From assembly GCA_951812925.1 (NCBI GenBank), contig OX638369.1, positions 42,899,061 through 42,963,060 of the forward strand: a stretch of 64,000 nt of DNA, given 5' to 3'. This stretch comes from Calliopum simillimum. Lineage: Eukaryota; Arthropoda; Insecta; Diptera; Lauxaniidae. The notes under the pieces are model-generated. The model had not been told where the DNA came from, searched no databases, and was given only the letters and a program-made list of their open reading frames with translations. Positions 34,600 to 46,899 of this stretch are shown here, piece by piece (the first letter of the stretch is position 1; the number at the start of each line of letters is the position of its first letter). The translations under genes and the position numbers were made by a program.

Positions 34600-35119
34600 G
34601 TTCAGGGTAGTTTATTCTGAATCTGGCAGCCATTTTTTTCCTATCGCGTCTGAGATCCAAGTTATTTTTGATTTAAAGTGCAGAAAGGGCTATTTTCAGG
34701 CATACGACGTACATTCAAGTAGAAGTCTAGTTCGGTTTTGTCAGCGGCGTTGAATAGGCCTGATTTTTTTTCTTTAAACCATACGTTCAGCTTTCCTAAT
34801 TGGATAATCATTTATCGACATTTCATGCATTGAAATAAAGGTATATAAGTTTAAAAATTTATTTTAATAGTCTTTTACAGGGATTTGCGTTACTTTCTCT
34901 TCAATAGATGATACCTCGGAAAGCAATGATCCGATTGGAAAATTTAAAGCTATGGCTTAAAGAGAAATATCATGGCTGACAAAAGTGAACTACACTACTT
35001 CCTGGATGTACGCTACATGTCTGACATAAGTGTCTTCAACACTTCAAGTCAAGGATGACTCGGATGCCAGACGTGATAGGAAAAAACTGTAGCCATATTC
35101 GGAATAAGCTACCCTGAAC
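34600..35119. mobile_element. 520-bp TA-flanked MITE
   Basis: TIRs of about 70 bp: GTTCAGGGTAGTTTATTCTG at 34600, and its imperfect complement ending CTACCCTGAAC at 35119. Both share TTTTTTCCTATC-CGTCTG further inside. TA lies at 34598-34599 and 35120-35121. No coding sequence. It is of Tc1/mariner or pogo type judging only by the TA flank. Confidence 0.78.
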
Positions 35120-35352
35120 TAATCAAAAGTTATCAAGATCAAATTCAGAGTGGTTTTTCCTCAATTTGTTGCACGGTACAGTATGAAATGAAAGCTGGAA
35201 ACATAACAAACAATAACTACTGGAAACGACGAGGAGATTGGTGTATAGATTTAAGTATATTTTAAGCAGCTGCTGCCAGAACCACAGAGCAGATTTAAGG
35301 CATCGCCAACATGTGTTATATAAGTGTGTGTACGCTGATTTGAAGTATAATT

Positions 35353-36780
35353 GGGTGATTCCATAAAAAATTTAGCATTTAAATTTAAAATTTGATATTT
35401 TAACTATTTAATGCAGATACTTAACCAGAGCTTCTATTCGATTATCTTAGAAAAAACATAATTTTCAATATTCTACTATGAAGTTGCAACACAAAGTGTT
35501 ACAAAGTCATTCTCCGTCCTGTCCCTAACCTCTTTTTAGTGCACTTTCGTTTCGGATATTACGACATGTTCTAAAAAAAACTTATACGACATATTTCAGT
35601 TACCGTTTGTCTGTGTTAAGTCTTCGAAAATTTTTTTTTATATAGAATTGACATATTTGCATTGAAGTTGACCCTCATCTTAAACTATCACCGCTCAATT
35701 TTTCTTATTCTACTGTAAATTATTTAAATATTTTGTAAATAGAGAACTGAAACTGGTTGGTTGGTTCTTCAGTAGTGAGTATTCGTGTTTTTTAAAAAAA
35801 AAAAAAAAGTTTAAAAATTTTGTAAAGAGCGCAAGTGTGTGTCATTCTCCGCGTAAGTTTTTTTATATTACTAAACATATCATTTATTTTTATATAATTA
35901 TGTCAATAAACAATTAGAGTTTCAACTATGTATTTAAAACAAAAACAATGCAATTTTTATTATGATATTACTGCTTTTGCAACATTTCGTCATTCTCCGT
36001 TTAATCATTCTTCGTCGTTTTTTGCTACATTTCACCATTCTCTGTTAAGTAACCCTCCGCCTGGTTTTTTCTGTTAGTTTTACTTAAACTATCATATACA
36101 AAATAAAAATTTAAATTTAGTCTTTTAACACTTAAAAATCCGACATAATTTTTTTAGGGTTGCCACCTGGTATTTTCGAAAATCTTTTATAATTCCTACT
36201 TTTTTGACTGAATTGGTTTTAGAAACGCTCAAATAAACTTTGTTCAAATTTTATAAAGCTTTCGGCGTTGCCACTCGTTTTTTTTTTTTTTTGGTGCTAG
36301 TTTCGTTTATATCATTTATTTAAAATAAAAATTGAAATTTAGTATTAAAACACTCAAATAAACTTTTCCAAAATCTTACATAAATTTTTAGTGTTGCCAC
36401 CTGGTTATTTTCAAAAATCTTATATAATTCCCACTTTGTTTAACTTAACTGAAATTTTTGGTTTCAGAAACGAACAGATTAACTTTTCTAAAATTATACA
36501 AAGCCATATGGCAACCCTTAAAATTTTTATTGGATTTTGCAATAGTTTATTTTGAGCGTTTTGGGACTAAAATTATATTTTACTATTTTTAAATATATTG
36601 TTTAAGCAAAACTGTCGAAAAAATTATAAGGCAACCTTAAAAGTTTATGTTCATTTTATAAAAATGTTCCAGAAATTAAAGTCATCATATTTTATACCTT
36701 CAAGTAATGAAAAAATAAAAAAAAAAAATAAGTGGGGACAGAAAAAGGCATGCGTTGGTACATGTTTCGGAGATTTATCC
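35353..36780 (+). mobile_element. TCATTCTCCG-family element, copy 2
   Basis: The left end GGGTGATTCC and right end CGGAGATTTATCC (complement GGATAAATCTCCG) are diverged TIRs. The word TCATTCTCCG occurs at about 35508, 35840, 35989 and in variant form at 36003 and 36035. The right half carries repeated GTTGCCAC blocks (36158, 36260 and 36392) and ends AAAAAGGCATGCGTTGGTAC, like copies 1 and 6. The flanks AGTATAATT and AGTTATAGTT may be a diverged target duplication. Confidence 0.7.
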
Positions 36781-36782
36781 AG

Positions 36783-38795
36783 TTATAGTTTGACAGTGGT
36801 GCAATGAAGTCAGAATGTTGGCTGTTCCCAAGATGGTCAGAACATTAAAATTAGTTAAAATGGCTTTGGAAAATTATGTGAAGGAGTACTTGCCATCATT
36901 TACCGATCTTTTTACTGGATGGGGGATCCAAATCCACAAAAAAATCTCACTTTTTTCGCCACTTTTTTCGGTTTTGGCATGAAATGAAACAATTCTTCAA
37001 ATTTTTGCAAGTCCCGAGATGGTGATATCAATTCTTGTTACGCTAGAGATGGAATAGCTGGCTGTTGTTGACGTAAGTACTCGTACATATGTTATGTGAT
37101 ATATTTTATTCAAATAGTCCTTATTGGTGGGATATATTTCACTTAAACCAACTTTGTAACCTATCGAAAAAAAACATTCGAAATACCTTATGCATACCTC
37201 AATAAAAACTGGAATGGATTTATTCAGCAGCTGCAATTTGTATTCAAGTTTCAATTTAATTTCAGCACATCATAATCCAGAAAGCGGCAAATGTATAACG
37301 CACCATTAATTACTGCTAAAAAAAGTCACTTAATCGACCTTGATCTCATGCATTCTTTGATATTCTTCTGCAGAATTAATGACCAGCGAAAAAACCTTTC
37401 AAAAAATCCAATCTAAAAAAAAAGTAGAAAAATGAAACAAAAAATGTAATGAAACTGAAAAAAACGAAACTGCAAAGAAACTGAATTGGTAAGAAAAAGA
37501 AGAAAAAAAAGTCAAAATAAAATACAAAAAAACCAGTATAAGGAAGTGAAACATCAAGTGGGTAACAACAGCAACACCATTGCGCTAGCAACAACAGGTA
37601 TCACAGCAACAGCAGCTTCAGTTACCAAAAGCGCCAATGTCATCATCATCAGCACCGGTAACAACAAAGTCACCATCATCAGCAGCGGTACCAAATCGCT
37701 ATATAACAAGGGTGCAACTCTTCAAACTCGTTAATAAAACTGATTGTGGTAGGTTCTCCTCTTATTCTAGAAGAAGCAGCCAACACCTTTTTTGTTTTTG
37801 TCTTTTCGAATCGAAATTCCCTTCCACTCTTTTGCATTTTCGGTAACGCCGGTTACCGCTTCATGAAGCTGCGATCCGATATTAATTTTGCGTTGATTGT
37901 CACAATAGAGGCGTTGCTTCATTATGTTTGGATTCGCACATATTTTTCTTTGCGCAGCAGCAAAAAAAGAATGAATCTGAGTATTTTTTGGAGGTCGACC
38001 AGGTCGAGCACTTTGCACAACAACCTCACCTTTTTTGCCACCTCCACTGCGCCGCAGTAGTAAAGTGGTAGTTGTCTAGAAATAAAAGAAACAAAACCAG
38101 AACTGAATGCAATATGCGCAACATGAAACAATTCGGGAAGTCGTAGATGATGATGATGATGATGAGGCAGCTTAAATGGAATAAACATACATATTTATAT
38201 AAAATAAGAATTCGAATTAAAGCATCGTTAAATCAATAAAGTGCGAGATAAATGTGATGCTGCTAGAGCTTTAGTTTTGCATAAAAAATTTGCTTAAGAA
38301 AAGAATTAACAATTTAAGAAGTTGCACCTTTTCAAGTTCATAATGTGAATTTATATAGGAAAAAATGATTAACCCATTATTATTCTTTTAAAATGTACTG
38401 CAAAAACCAGAAAACTCCTAGCTTCAAAGTGAATCTCAATAGAAACAAAACGAAATTAAAAAAAGCTTTTGTTTGCAATGATCACAGCTATATTTAGATA
38501 CCAAAATCATAGAGATTGGATTATGCATCACAAACTTGAGAGCTTTTTTGGTCAAATGCGATTTTATTCATCAATAGGAGCGATATAAATTTTCCATTGC
38601 TTCGCTTATATTTCTATAACTTTCTTGTATAACAATTTGTATTTGCTCTCAAAATACGCCAAAGTTTCGACAATCACTTCTTTATGTGAGGTCTGCAAGT
38701 AGCCAGTAGTCGCTAAAGGCCGATTCTGCAGTAGAAGGTGGATAAAAATTGATCGACTCTTAAATTGTTGAAAACTCATCGTACCGAAACTTGGT
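36783..38795. other. no supported gene; low-complexity frame at 37486-37734
   Basis: The plus frame 37486-37734 encodes Lys-rich then Thr/Ser/Ala/Ile-rich sequence over GCAACA, ATC and ACC microsatellite (GNNSNTIALATTGITATAAS). It could be an exon of a low-complexity protein, but it lacks splice or family evidence. Bases 37900-38060 are GC-richer (CTTTGCGCAGCAGC, GGTCGACCAGGTCGAGCACT) and may be conserved non-coding DNA. A (GAT)n run lies at 38148-38165. Confidence 0.25.
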
Positions 38796-38799
38796 ATAA

Positions 38800-40118
38800 G
38801 CAAACCTAGCAAAACAAATAAAAACGGGTTGGCAACCCTAAAATTTTTTGTACAGTTAGAGAAAAGTTTATGTGAGCGTTTCTTTAACCAAAAATTTCAA
38901 TTTAGTTAAAAACAGTAAGAATTTTATAAGATTTTCAAAAAAAAACCAGGTGGCAACCTTTAAAATTTATTTTAGATTTTCTAAAAGTTTATTTACGTCT
39001 TTTAAGACTAAATTTTAATTTCTATTTTTTAACAAATAGTCTAAGCGAAACTAACAAAAAAACCAGGTAAAACGGAAAATGATAAAATGTGGAAAAAATT
39101 ACGTAGAATAATTAAACGGAGAATGACATTTTTTTAATAGTTTAAACAAAACTAACAAAAAAATCAAGCAGAGGTTTAGTAAGCAGAGGATTATGAATTG
39201 TTGCAAAAAATTACGGAGAATGATGTAACGGAGAATGACATTTTTTTTTAAGTTGAATTTGGTCAATAGCCCCTGTTATTTTTTATTGATTTAATTATAT
39301 AAAGATGAAATAATATTTAAAGTAATATAAAAAAACTTACGTGGAGAATGACACACAATTGCGTTCTTTACAAAATTTTAAAACTTTCTTAAAAAAAAAA
39401 AAACACATTAACACTCACTATCGAAAAACCAAAACTGACTGAGTTGAAAAAACACTGAATTTCCTCTTTCTCTTCACTTTTAGCTTTCTTTTTATTCAAT
39501 ATTTAAAAATTTACAGTTAGGATATGAAAAACTGAAAATGAGGAACCATCTTCTGTGTATGTCAATTCTGTGTAAAAAAAATTTTAAAGAGTTAACACAG
39601 AAAAGCAGTAGCTGAAATATAGATCGACCTTTCCATAGAAAATATTTAACGCACATGAATGGAATTTGATAGGTACATGTACGAGCACATGTACAGAGCA
39701 CCGGAACAAATAATGTTCACTGGAAAAAGGGGGATGCCATGCCCCTAAAAAAAAATTTATAATTTATCAGATGTGGTACACATGTAAAACGGATAGGGAC
39801 AAATACGTTTTATTTTAACTTTTTTCAAATTCAAATGTGTGCGACATCATGGAAATGCACATATAGAAACAATACCGTATAAGTTTTTTTAGAAAATAAC
39901 ATGATGCACGGAACGGGGTAAATTAAGTGCACTAAGAAGCAATTAGGGACAAGACGGAGAATGAGTTTTTATAGTTTCATAGTAAAATACTAAAAGCTAT
40001 TTTTTTAAGCTATTCGTACAGAAGCTTTGGTTAAGTATCTGTGTTAAATAGCTAAAATTACAAATTTTAAATTTAAACATGGTTTTGAGCCCCGGGACTT
40101 TGAATAGTACATTTTACA
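38800..40118 (-). mobile_element. TCATTCTCCG-family element, copy 3 (inverted)
   Basis: Inverted words CGGAGAATGA occur at about 39116, 39208, 39225, 39344 (variant) and 39952. The far end, GTTTTGAGCCCCGGGACTTT at about 40084, is the complement of the left-end block of copies 1 and 4. The 38820 end starts with the GGTTGGCAACCCTAAAATT block. The outermost TIR bases are degraded on both sides. Inserted in it, or merged with it, is a stretch near 39640-39770 with TGCCATGCCCC. Confidence 0.65.
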
Positions 40119-40689
40119 TATCTAGATTCATGACGAAAAATTTGATGTATCGAACGAGCCACTCTGTGTATTTTTGAGGTAAACCATACAAACTCGAGAT
40201 TTTACATAAAACTGCGATAAACGACCTCTAAATGACATTTAAACAATTTTTAAAAATTTCTTAGCACACTTTTTCCTCCTTTTTCAGATTTTGGGAGAAA
40301 TCGTGGAATATCGAATTTTTTTTTTTTTAATCAGTTTATTGTGTAGTTTGCGAGATACAACGTGTAAGCTACCAGTATCCATAATAGTGAACAGCGACTT
40401 TTTAATTGTTTTGGCTTGAACTTTGGTTATATGTATAGTAGTATGTGTCGTGCAAGATTTTCAAGTTATTGTGATGAAGGTGAGTGCGTGTCATACATTA
40501 TAACCATGCGTTGGTCAAACAAGTTGTGCCACGCCCACTCTTTATCGATTGAATAGGCATTTAAACGTTCAATACCTCGAAAACTGTAAAAGTTATGTTG
40601 ATGAAATTTGGTTGGGAAATGCAAATTTTTGAGGTCAAAGTCTCTTAAAGTGTAGTTGCAGCATTAGCAATTGACGAAAACTCAATAAA
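40119..40689. repeat. single ~140-bp-type monomer and flanks
   Basis: GTTGTGCCACGCCCACTC at 40525 is followed by CTCGAAAACTGTAAAAGTTA and TTGATGAAATTTGGTTGGGA (about 40600). These words occur in the same combination in the arrays at 54.4 kb. The rest of the stretch, including the T run at about 40318-40328, shows nothing else. Confidence 0.45.
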
Positions 40690-40691
40690 TA

Positions 40692-41960
40692 AAGGGTTTT
40701 TGAATAAGAGCGCTACAAAAATTTTTTAAATATCAATAAAATTTTTTATTCCTGTGAAAGTACATTTGATGCCATTATGTATGAAACTCGATTTCTTTTG
40801 CATGGCCACCACGGGCACGCTTGCATAAGTCCAGATGCTGAACCCAATTTTCGACGGTTTTCAAGCATAAATCGGCCGATACTGCTGCAATTTCACTATC
40901 GATCGAAGTTTATCAATCGTCGCTGGCTTGTTGGCATAGACCATAGACTTGACGTAGCCCCACAGAAAATAGTCTAACGGAGTCAAATCGCACGACTGAG
41001 GCGGCCTATCGACTGGGCCATTTTGTGAGATAACACGTTCACCGAACTTGGTTTTCAATAAATTGATTATGACATTCGCTGTGTGGCTTGTGGCGCCGTC
41101 TTGTTGAAACCACATATTGTCCAAGTCCATATCATCCAATTCGGCCCAAAAATATTCGGTTATCATTGAACGGTAGCGATTCAGATTCACAGTAACGTGC
41201 CGGTCTTGATCATCACGGAAGGAGTACGGCCCAATGACGCCGTTGGCCCATAAATCGCACCAAACCGTAATTTTTTCGGGATGCAATTGTGACTCATGGA
41301 GTACGTGTGAGTTGCTGCCTGACCAATAACGCATATTTTGCTTATTGACGAAGCCATTCAGCCAGAAATGAGCCTCATCGCTGAAGATGATTTTTCGATG
41401 AAAATCCGAATCATTTTCAAGTTGTTGCTCAGCCCAATTCACGAACATACGACGCTTCTGGTGGTCAAGCGGCTTCAGTTCTTGCGTCAATTTGATCTTA
41501 TAAGGATGTAGGCCAAGATCTTTTTGCAAAATTCGCCACAACGACGCCACAGAGATGCCCAACGCTTGAGAACGACGTGTGAGAGACACATTTGGGCTTA
41601 CTTGAACTGAAGCCTCAGCGGCAGCAATATTCTCGACACTACGGGCACTTCCTTGTCTCACTGGCACGGGAAAATTTTGTACTGTGCCTGTGGATTCAAA
41701 TTTTTCCACTAGACGCTCAATTGTTGATCTGGTAGGACGATAATGACGACCATAAATTGGACGTAGCTCTCTTAAAGTTGAGGCCACTGACTCCGAATTT
41801 CTGTAGTAAGTTTTAATAATTTCTACTCATTGTTGGCTCGTATATCTTTTCATGATGAAATGGCAAACTGAAGAGAAATGTCAAGAGAGCGGGAAAAAAT
41901 ATGGCGTCGTTTGCTGTTTCTATCGGTCTACTTTTGTAGCGTCCTTATTGAAAAACACTT
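40692..41960 (-). mobile_element. DD41D (rosa-type) mariner element, near-complete
   Basis: TIRs of 29 bp with four mismatches: AAGGGTTTTTGAATAAGAGC at 40692, and complement AAGTGTTTTTCAATAAGGAC ending at 41960. Both continue to CGCTACAAAA. TA flanks both ends (40690-40691 and 41961-41962). The 1.27-kb element contains one transposase gene on the minus strand. It is the youngest-looking coding element in the window by the intactness of its frame. Confidence 0.93.
40775..41853 (-). pseudogene. DD41D mariner (rosa/VISITOR) transposase, two lesions
   Basis: Cuts and joins DNA at TA sites in the nucleus. The likely native start is ATG at 41853-41851 (MKRYTSQQ), where codon 9 is TGA (41829-41827). 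Downstream the frame is open to about 40912. Domains: helix-turn-helix region (STLRELRPIYGRHYRPTRST and LTRRSQALGISVASLWRIL), then the catalytic core. The acidic residues lie in IIFSDEAHFW, WFQQDGATSHTA and LTPLDYFLWGYVKS. There are 41 residues between the second and third Asp, hence DD41D, the group known as rosa or VISITOR. A one-base frameshift near 40915 displaces the last ~45 residues, which continue in another frame (SADLCLKTVENWVQ, then ARGGHAKEIEF) to TAA at 40775-40777. All catalytic residues are kept. Confidence 0.92.
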
Positions 41961-41962
41961 TA

Positions 41963-43645
41963 CTTATAACAAAAGTTCAACATTCAATTTTAATTTAGTT
42001 CGTCACTGACATTAAAAAAGCATCTCATAAACATTTTGTACAAAATGGGTTAAATCATTAGCATGAACTTGAATTGGAAAAATTTAAAGTGATTTCTTAT
42101 TATTGAATATCTTTTACTGAAGAGGGATACAAAAGTGACAATGATGTGAAAAATATTATGAAGGTCACAAACAAAAAAAAAAACAAAAGCAATTTTGCAG
42201 CCTACACAGACCGACTTCGACTTCTTCGACGTTGCCCATCTTCTTCTTAATATTTATTTATTTTGTGCTTACATTCTTTATGCCAATTTTCTGTACAAAA
42301 TTATGAAACTTTGGCCGCTTTTAACAGAATAACAACAGCGAAAAGTTGTTTCATAAATTAATGTCACTTTTTGACAGTTTTTTTTTTTTTTTTTTTTTTT
42401 TGATTTTAAAGAGGGAAAATGACAACGAAAATAAAAACCACAAAAGAAGAAGATTTTTGTTAAGGTAGGCCGAAACTGAATACGTAAACAAAAAGAAAAA
42501 GGTATCCACTCTTATGTCAACTGTTTGTTTTAACTGCGTGAATTTCTTTTTTTCTTCCACTTTTATACGCCTAAAAATATGCTAATGTGGCGACCGTAAT
42601 CGCATCATCTTGACGCCTACTTTAATTTATGTACGTCAGCCCTCCCTCTCTTATCTGTTCTCCTCTATCGATATCTTTTTATTCAAACTTTTCTATTACT
42701 TTTTTGCTTCTTCTTTGTGTGGAATGACAAAAAAAATGTGTTAAAAATTTGCTTCAACAACTTGGAATTAGCTTCCGCGTATTTGATTTGTGCGGTTATG
42801 CGTAAAAGAAAATGAAAACCGCACATTTAAGTTGTCACACCCCTTAATTATGGGGTTGGCTTTTGTTTATTTTTTTGTTCAGAAGAGCTCTTGGTTTTTT
42901 CTTTCCATGCTTTGATTTGAAAGCTTTTGTGTGTTTTTATCAGTTTTGACTTATTTTTACGTAGCTCTATTGAAAGCATAATTCTTTTTTTACTAAAAAG
43001 TCATCGCTAAGGGAACAAAACACTGACACATACACAAGTAATTATACCCTTTCTATTTGCTGTGAATCTGATTAAGTCTAATCTTAAAGTTAAATATAAA
43101 TAAAATTTACCCCTGAGGAGTTATATGGCTAAAACTAATTTTATGACTTGATTACGAAAAAAAAAATTTGGGTCACCCTAACGTTTTAGAGAAGCATTTT
43201 TATAGAAAAGTTTTTGCTTAGTGTTTGAGCTTTCTATGAGTGTATTTGGTTTGAGGTAAACAAAAAAAATACTTTCCAAGAATAATCCGTTAGACGGCTC
43301 CAGTAGACTAAGGGCAGGGATATGCAGCGCAACGCATGCCAGTTGCCAGTGTATTACATAGAAAAGTATTATTTTCCGACCTCAAATAAAAAATTTAATA
43401 GGAATTCGAAAAAAAATTTTAAAAAGTTATGTTAATAGGACCTTTTTCATACCAAAACTTTTTACAAAACTTTAGAGGGACAAATTAAATTTTCTTTTTT
43501 TTTTATAAACAAAGTCAGAAAATCAGTCTTAACCCTATAATTACTCAAGAATACATTTGAGACCCCCACAGGTGCAATTTTTTGTTAGCCTAGGCTTCCT
43601 CTATCATCATCCAGCAGCTTCGTAACCTTATGCGATACACCCTAA
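41963..43645. other. no recognised gene
   Basis: Holds a 23-base T run at 42379-42402 and AT-rich sequence. The patch 42195-42240 (CGACTTCGACTTCTTCGACG) is a short purine/pyrimidine repeat. No coding or transposon signature I can support. Confidence 0.4.
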
Positions 43646-43647
43646 AT

Positions 43648-44740
43648 AAGTGATTCTTCAAACAATTTAACATTCAATGTACCAGGGCTCAAAACCATAT
43701 ATTAATTTAAAATTTGATATTTTAACTAATTAATGTATATACTCAACAAGAACTTCTAAAGGACAAGTTTAAAAAAAAAAAAATTGTTCTAAATATTTTA
43801 CTATGAAATTATAACAAAAAGTGTTAAAAAGTCACTCTCCGTCTTGTGCCTAACCATAACTTAGTATACCTAATTTTCCTCGTTTCTCATATTACATTAT
43901 TTTCTAAAAAAACTTGTTGTTTAAATTTACATATATTTTAGTTACTGTCTGTCTTTGATAACTCTTCGATAAACATTTTTTATATAGAATTGGCATACAT
44001 AGAATTTGGTCCCTTATTTTAATTTATATCTGCATAGTTTCTCTCATTCTAACTGTAAGTTTCTTAACTATTGAATAAAAAGAGAACTGAAAGTGAAGAG
44101 AAAGAGGAGACTCAGTGCATTTTCAGCCCAGGCAGTATTGGTTTTTCGATATATAATAAAATCAAAAAACAATTATAAGGGTAATCCATCAGTTCCAACT
44201 TTTTTAAAAATAAAAGCTATTTTCATTGTGATACTACTGTTTCTGCAACATTTGGTCACTCTCCACTTAGTCATTCTCCGCGACTTTTTCGCACTATTTT
44301 CTCATTCTCCGTTTAATAATCATTCACCTGGTTTTTTTTGCTATTTTTACATAGATCATTTACTTAAAAATCAAAATTTAGTCTTAAATTACACATAAAT
44401 AAACTTTTCAAAAATTCAACATAAATTTTTAGGGTTGCCACCTGGTTATTTTATAATTCTAACTTTTTTTGACTAAATTTAACTTTTTGGTTTCAGAAAC
44501 GCTCAGACAACGTTTTTTCAAATTACACAATACTTTCGTTGCCTCCCAGTTTTCAAAAATCCATCATAAATTTTTAGGGCTGCCACCTAGTTATTTTTGA
44601 AAATCTTATTGAATTCTTATGTTTTTTGACTAAATTAAAATTTTTGGTTTCGGAACCGCTCAGATAAGCTTTTCTGAAATTGTACAAAAAATTTTCAGGG
44701 TTTCCATTGGTTTTTTTTTTTTTTGGTTAGTTTCGCTTAA
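43648..44740 (+). mobile_element. TCATTCTCCG-family element, copy 4, right end lost
   Basis: The left end AGTGATTCTTCAAACAATTT and the block GTACCAGGGCTCAAAACC match copies 1 and 6. The words TCACTCTCCG (43833), TCACTCTCCAC (44254), TCATTCTCCG (44270) and TCATTCTCCG (44302) follow. GTTGCCACCTGG (44435) and GCTGCCACCTAG (44579) units are present. The sequence departs from the family at about 44740, after TGGTTAGTTTCGCTTAAGCC, before any right TIR. Confidence 0.65.
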
Positions 44741-44744
44741 GCCA

Positions 44745-45445
44745 AATATCGGTTCGATGATTTTTTAACTATTTAAGCATCGTTCAGCTTTTAACGATTT
44801 AAACATTAATTTTTCGAAGTAATTTATAATTTCGAACGTAAAAAAGTAAGACTTAAAATAAATTTTCGAAAACAACCCTTAAAAATTTATGATGTTTTTT
44901 TTTCTAAAGCTTATGCAAGAAATGCTTTAAACTTAAGGATAACGCGTCAAAAATTTAATCAATATGAAATGTGTGAGGTCTTTATTGATTTTGACGATTT
45001 TTTTGGCTTTCGTCATGAAATTTTGATTTTTTTAGTGCTAAGCGACCAGTAGTAAAATTGTACAGCAAATACTACTGTGGGCAAGCTGACTCAGTATTTT
45101 CCTGTTTTAGGAGTTATTTTTGTACCTTTTTAATTAAAAGTTAGAAATTATACATTTGCGGGGGTGCAGAGGGTTAAAATTTTTTACAAACATATTCCTC
45201 GTAATATCATGCATAAGTTTTCACAGTCTCGAATATAAGAATCGTAAAATTTAGTATGTCGATTCAACATAAGAATATTATTATTTGTACAGAGCAATAG
45301 CAAACTTCAAAAATCGATTTAACAAAAATTCGACCTGATCCAGAAAATTGGCAAGACACTTATTTTTAGCCATAATTTAAGAATATACTCAATTTTTTTC
45401 AGTTGTGCTACCAAAAGTTGAATTTTGTATAATAGATACCAGAAA
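44745..45445. other. no recognised feature
   Basis: AT-rich, with no open frame of note, no inverted ends and no tandem structure visible. Confidence 0.4.
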
Positions 45446-45447
45446 TA

Positions 45448-46896
45448 GGGGAACTGATGCTATTGTGGTATAGCTAATGTTTAGGTGGAATTTTAAAGGG
45501 AACTGTTAGATCAATTTCAGCCAAATTTGTTTATGCTAATTATTGAAGTATTGGCTACAGAATATATTTCAATAAAATGTGTGCAATTTCATTAAAAAAT
45601 GTTATTGAGCATAATCTGAAAAAAGTCAAAAAAGCTGTTTTCAAAAAGTTGGGAGGTAATGTGGTATATATGGTGGCACAATGTGGTATATATACTGATC
45701 AGTACTTGTAAAGTGGACTGGTAATGTGGTACATATAAGTAGGGTAATGCGGTATACTTAACCATACAACCAAACATAAAGTTTGAAAAGTATGAAATAA
45801 GTTCATAATGACATTTACATTGGTTCTCAAACTCATAGTTTTTATAAAAAAACTAGCTGGCCTGGTTGCGACTTCGTTCGCCCATTCTCGATGCCTATAC
45901 GTACGAAGTCCCATCCATCTCCATCGTCCCTCTCTTCTAATTACCAAGGTTTTTAAAGATCCATGTATCAACTTTTGTAATCATAGCTCCCATAGGTACA
46001 GAGATATAGCATTTTATATATTTTTTGTATGAAGGGTGCAACTGCCCCTTCTCACTCCTCCGCCCAAGATTTTCAAAGTAAATGGTAGATAGAATATTCA
46101 TGTATGTACCAAGTTTTAGAACGATATCTGCGATATGTGAAGAAATGTATCATTTTGTGTAATTTTGAAAAGTGGATGCGATTCTCCTACACCCAATATC
46201 CCCCAAGTTTTGCATGGTGAATGGTAGATATGTACATTATGCATAAGTTCATCAACTTTCATAATCATAACTTGTATAACTGAAGTGATATAGCATTTTT
46301 TGTATTTTTTTCGTATGGGGGGTGCAACCCCCGTTCCCCTCAGTGGCATTCCACCCCCTTAAGAACCTTCTACATACTATAACAAACAATTTAAAAAAAA
46401 AATTATGTTAATCGGCCTTGGACACCATTTCATTTTTATATATATAGATAAACAGAAATCTAATAATGTTAGGAATAACAAGAAATATTTATATACCACA
46501 CTAGCAAACCCTGACTATACCACACTGGCCAATTTTTAGAAATTAAAAAATTCTAAAAATAAAATGGGAAACTTTGTGAATTTACACAGTTAAACACTTA
46601 TATCGCAAAACTTAGCACTTACCTTTATTGAATATAAATAAAACTTGACCAAAAAGCAACTTTTTCTTAAGAAAATTTTTTTGCAAAAAATCCGGAAAAA
46701 AAATCAACCACACGCGACTTAAGTTTCGTTCAACTGACACCGGAAAAATTTTGTTTGGTGCATGACAGCAACAAATCCCTGGTTTTTCATGTTTTCTGAT
46801 AGGATAAAAGCAGTGACGTTTGCAGGTTTTGTCTCAATTCGGAGATATGCGACCATACCACATTGAAAAACTATACCACAATAGCATCAGTTCCCC
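45448..46896. mobile_element. TA-flanked element with ATGTGGTATA phrases
   Basis: Perfect 25-bp TIR: GGGGAACTGATGCTATTGTG at 45448 and its complement ending at 46896, each next to TA. The phrase AATGTGGTATATAT or a variant recurs at about 45658, 45679, 45724 and 45748, and inverted (ATACCACACT, ATACCACATT) at about 46495, 46513 and 46855. The TIR itself contains TTGTGGTATA. The interior has no transposase; instead it holds a second, Helitron-like element at 45853-46449. The structure matches the other phrase elements at 2.07 and 54.1 kb. Confidence 0.85.
45853..46449 (-). mobile_element. Helitron-like non-autonomous element nested inside
   Basis: On the minus strand the sequence ends GGCGAACGAAGTCGC (a GCG...CGC hairpin), then AACCAGGCCAG, then CTAG at 45856-45853, then a T run. 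The 5' side begins near TCTATATATATAAAAATG (46449). A hairpin followed by about ten bases and CTAG-T is a Helitron-type 3' end, also seen in the DINE-1-like copies here. The interior has two diverged copies of a ~310-bp unit (GATATAGCATTTT and GGGTGCAAC at about 46000 and 46283). An RTE-derived origin is an alternative. Confidence 0.45.
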
Positions 46897-46899
46897 TAT

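Noticed and set aside
37486..37734. Lys-rich then Thr/Ser-rich open frame
   Set aside because: Built on microsatellite DNA, with no splice signals or family similarity I can point to, so not called as a gene.
37746..38188. Several overlapping frames on both strands
   Set aside because: They overlap each other in different frames, with no motif, so they shadow a GC-richer patch.
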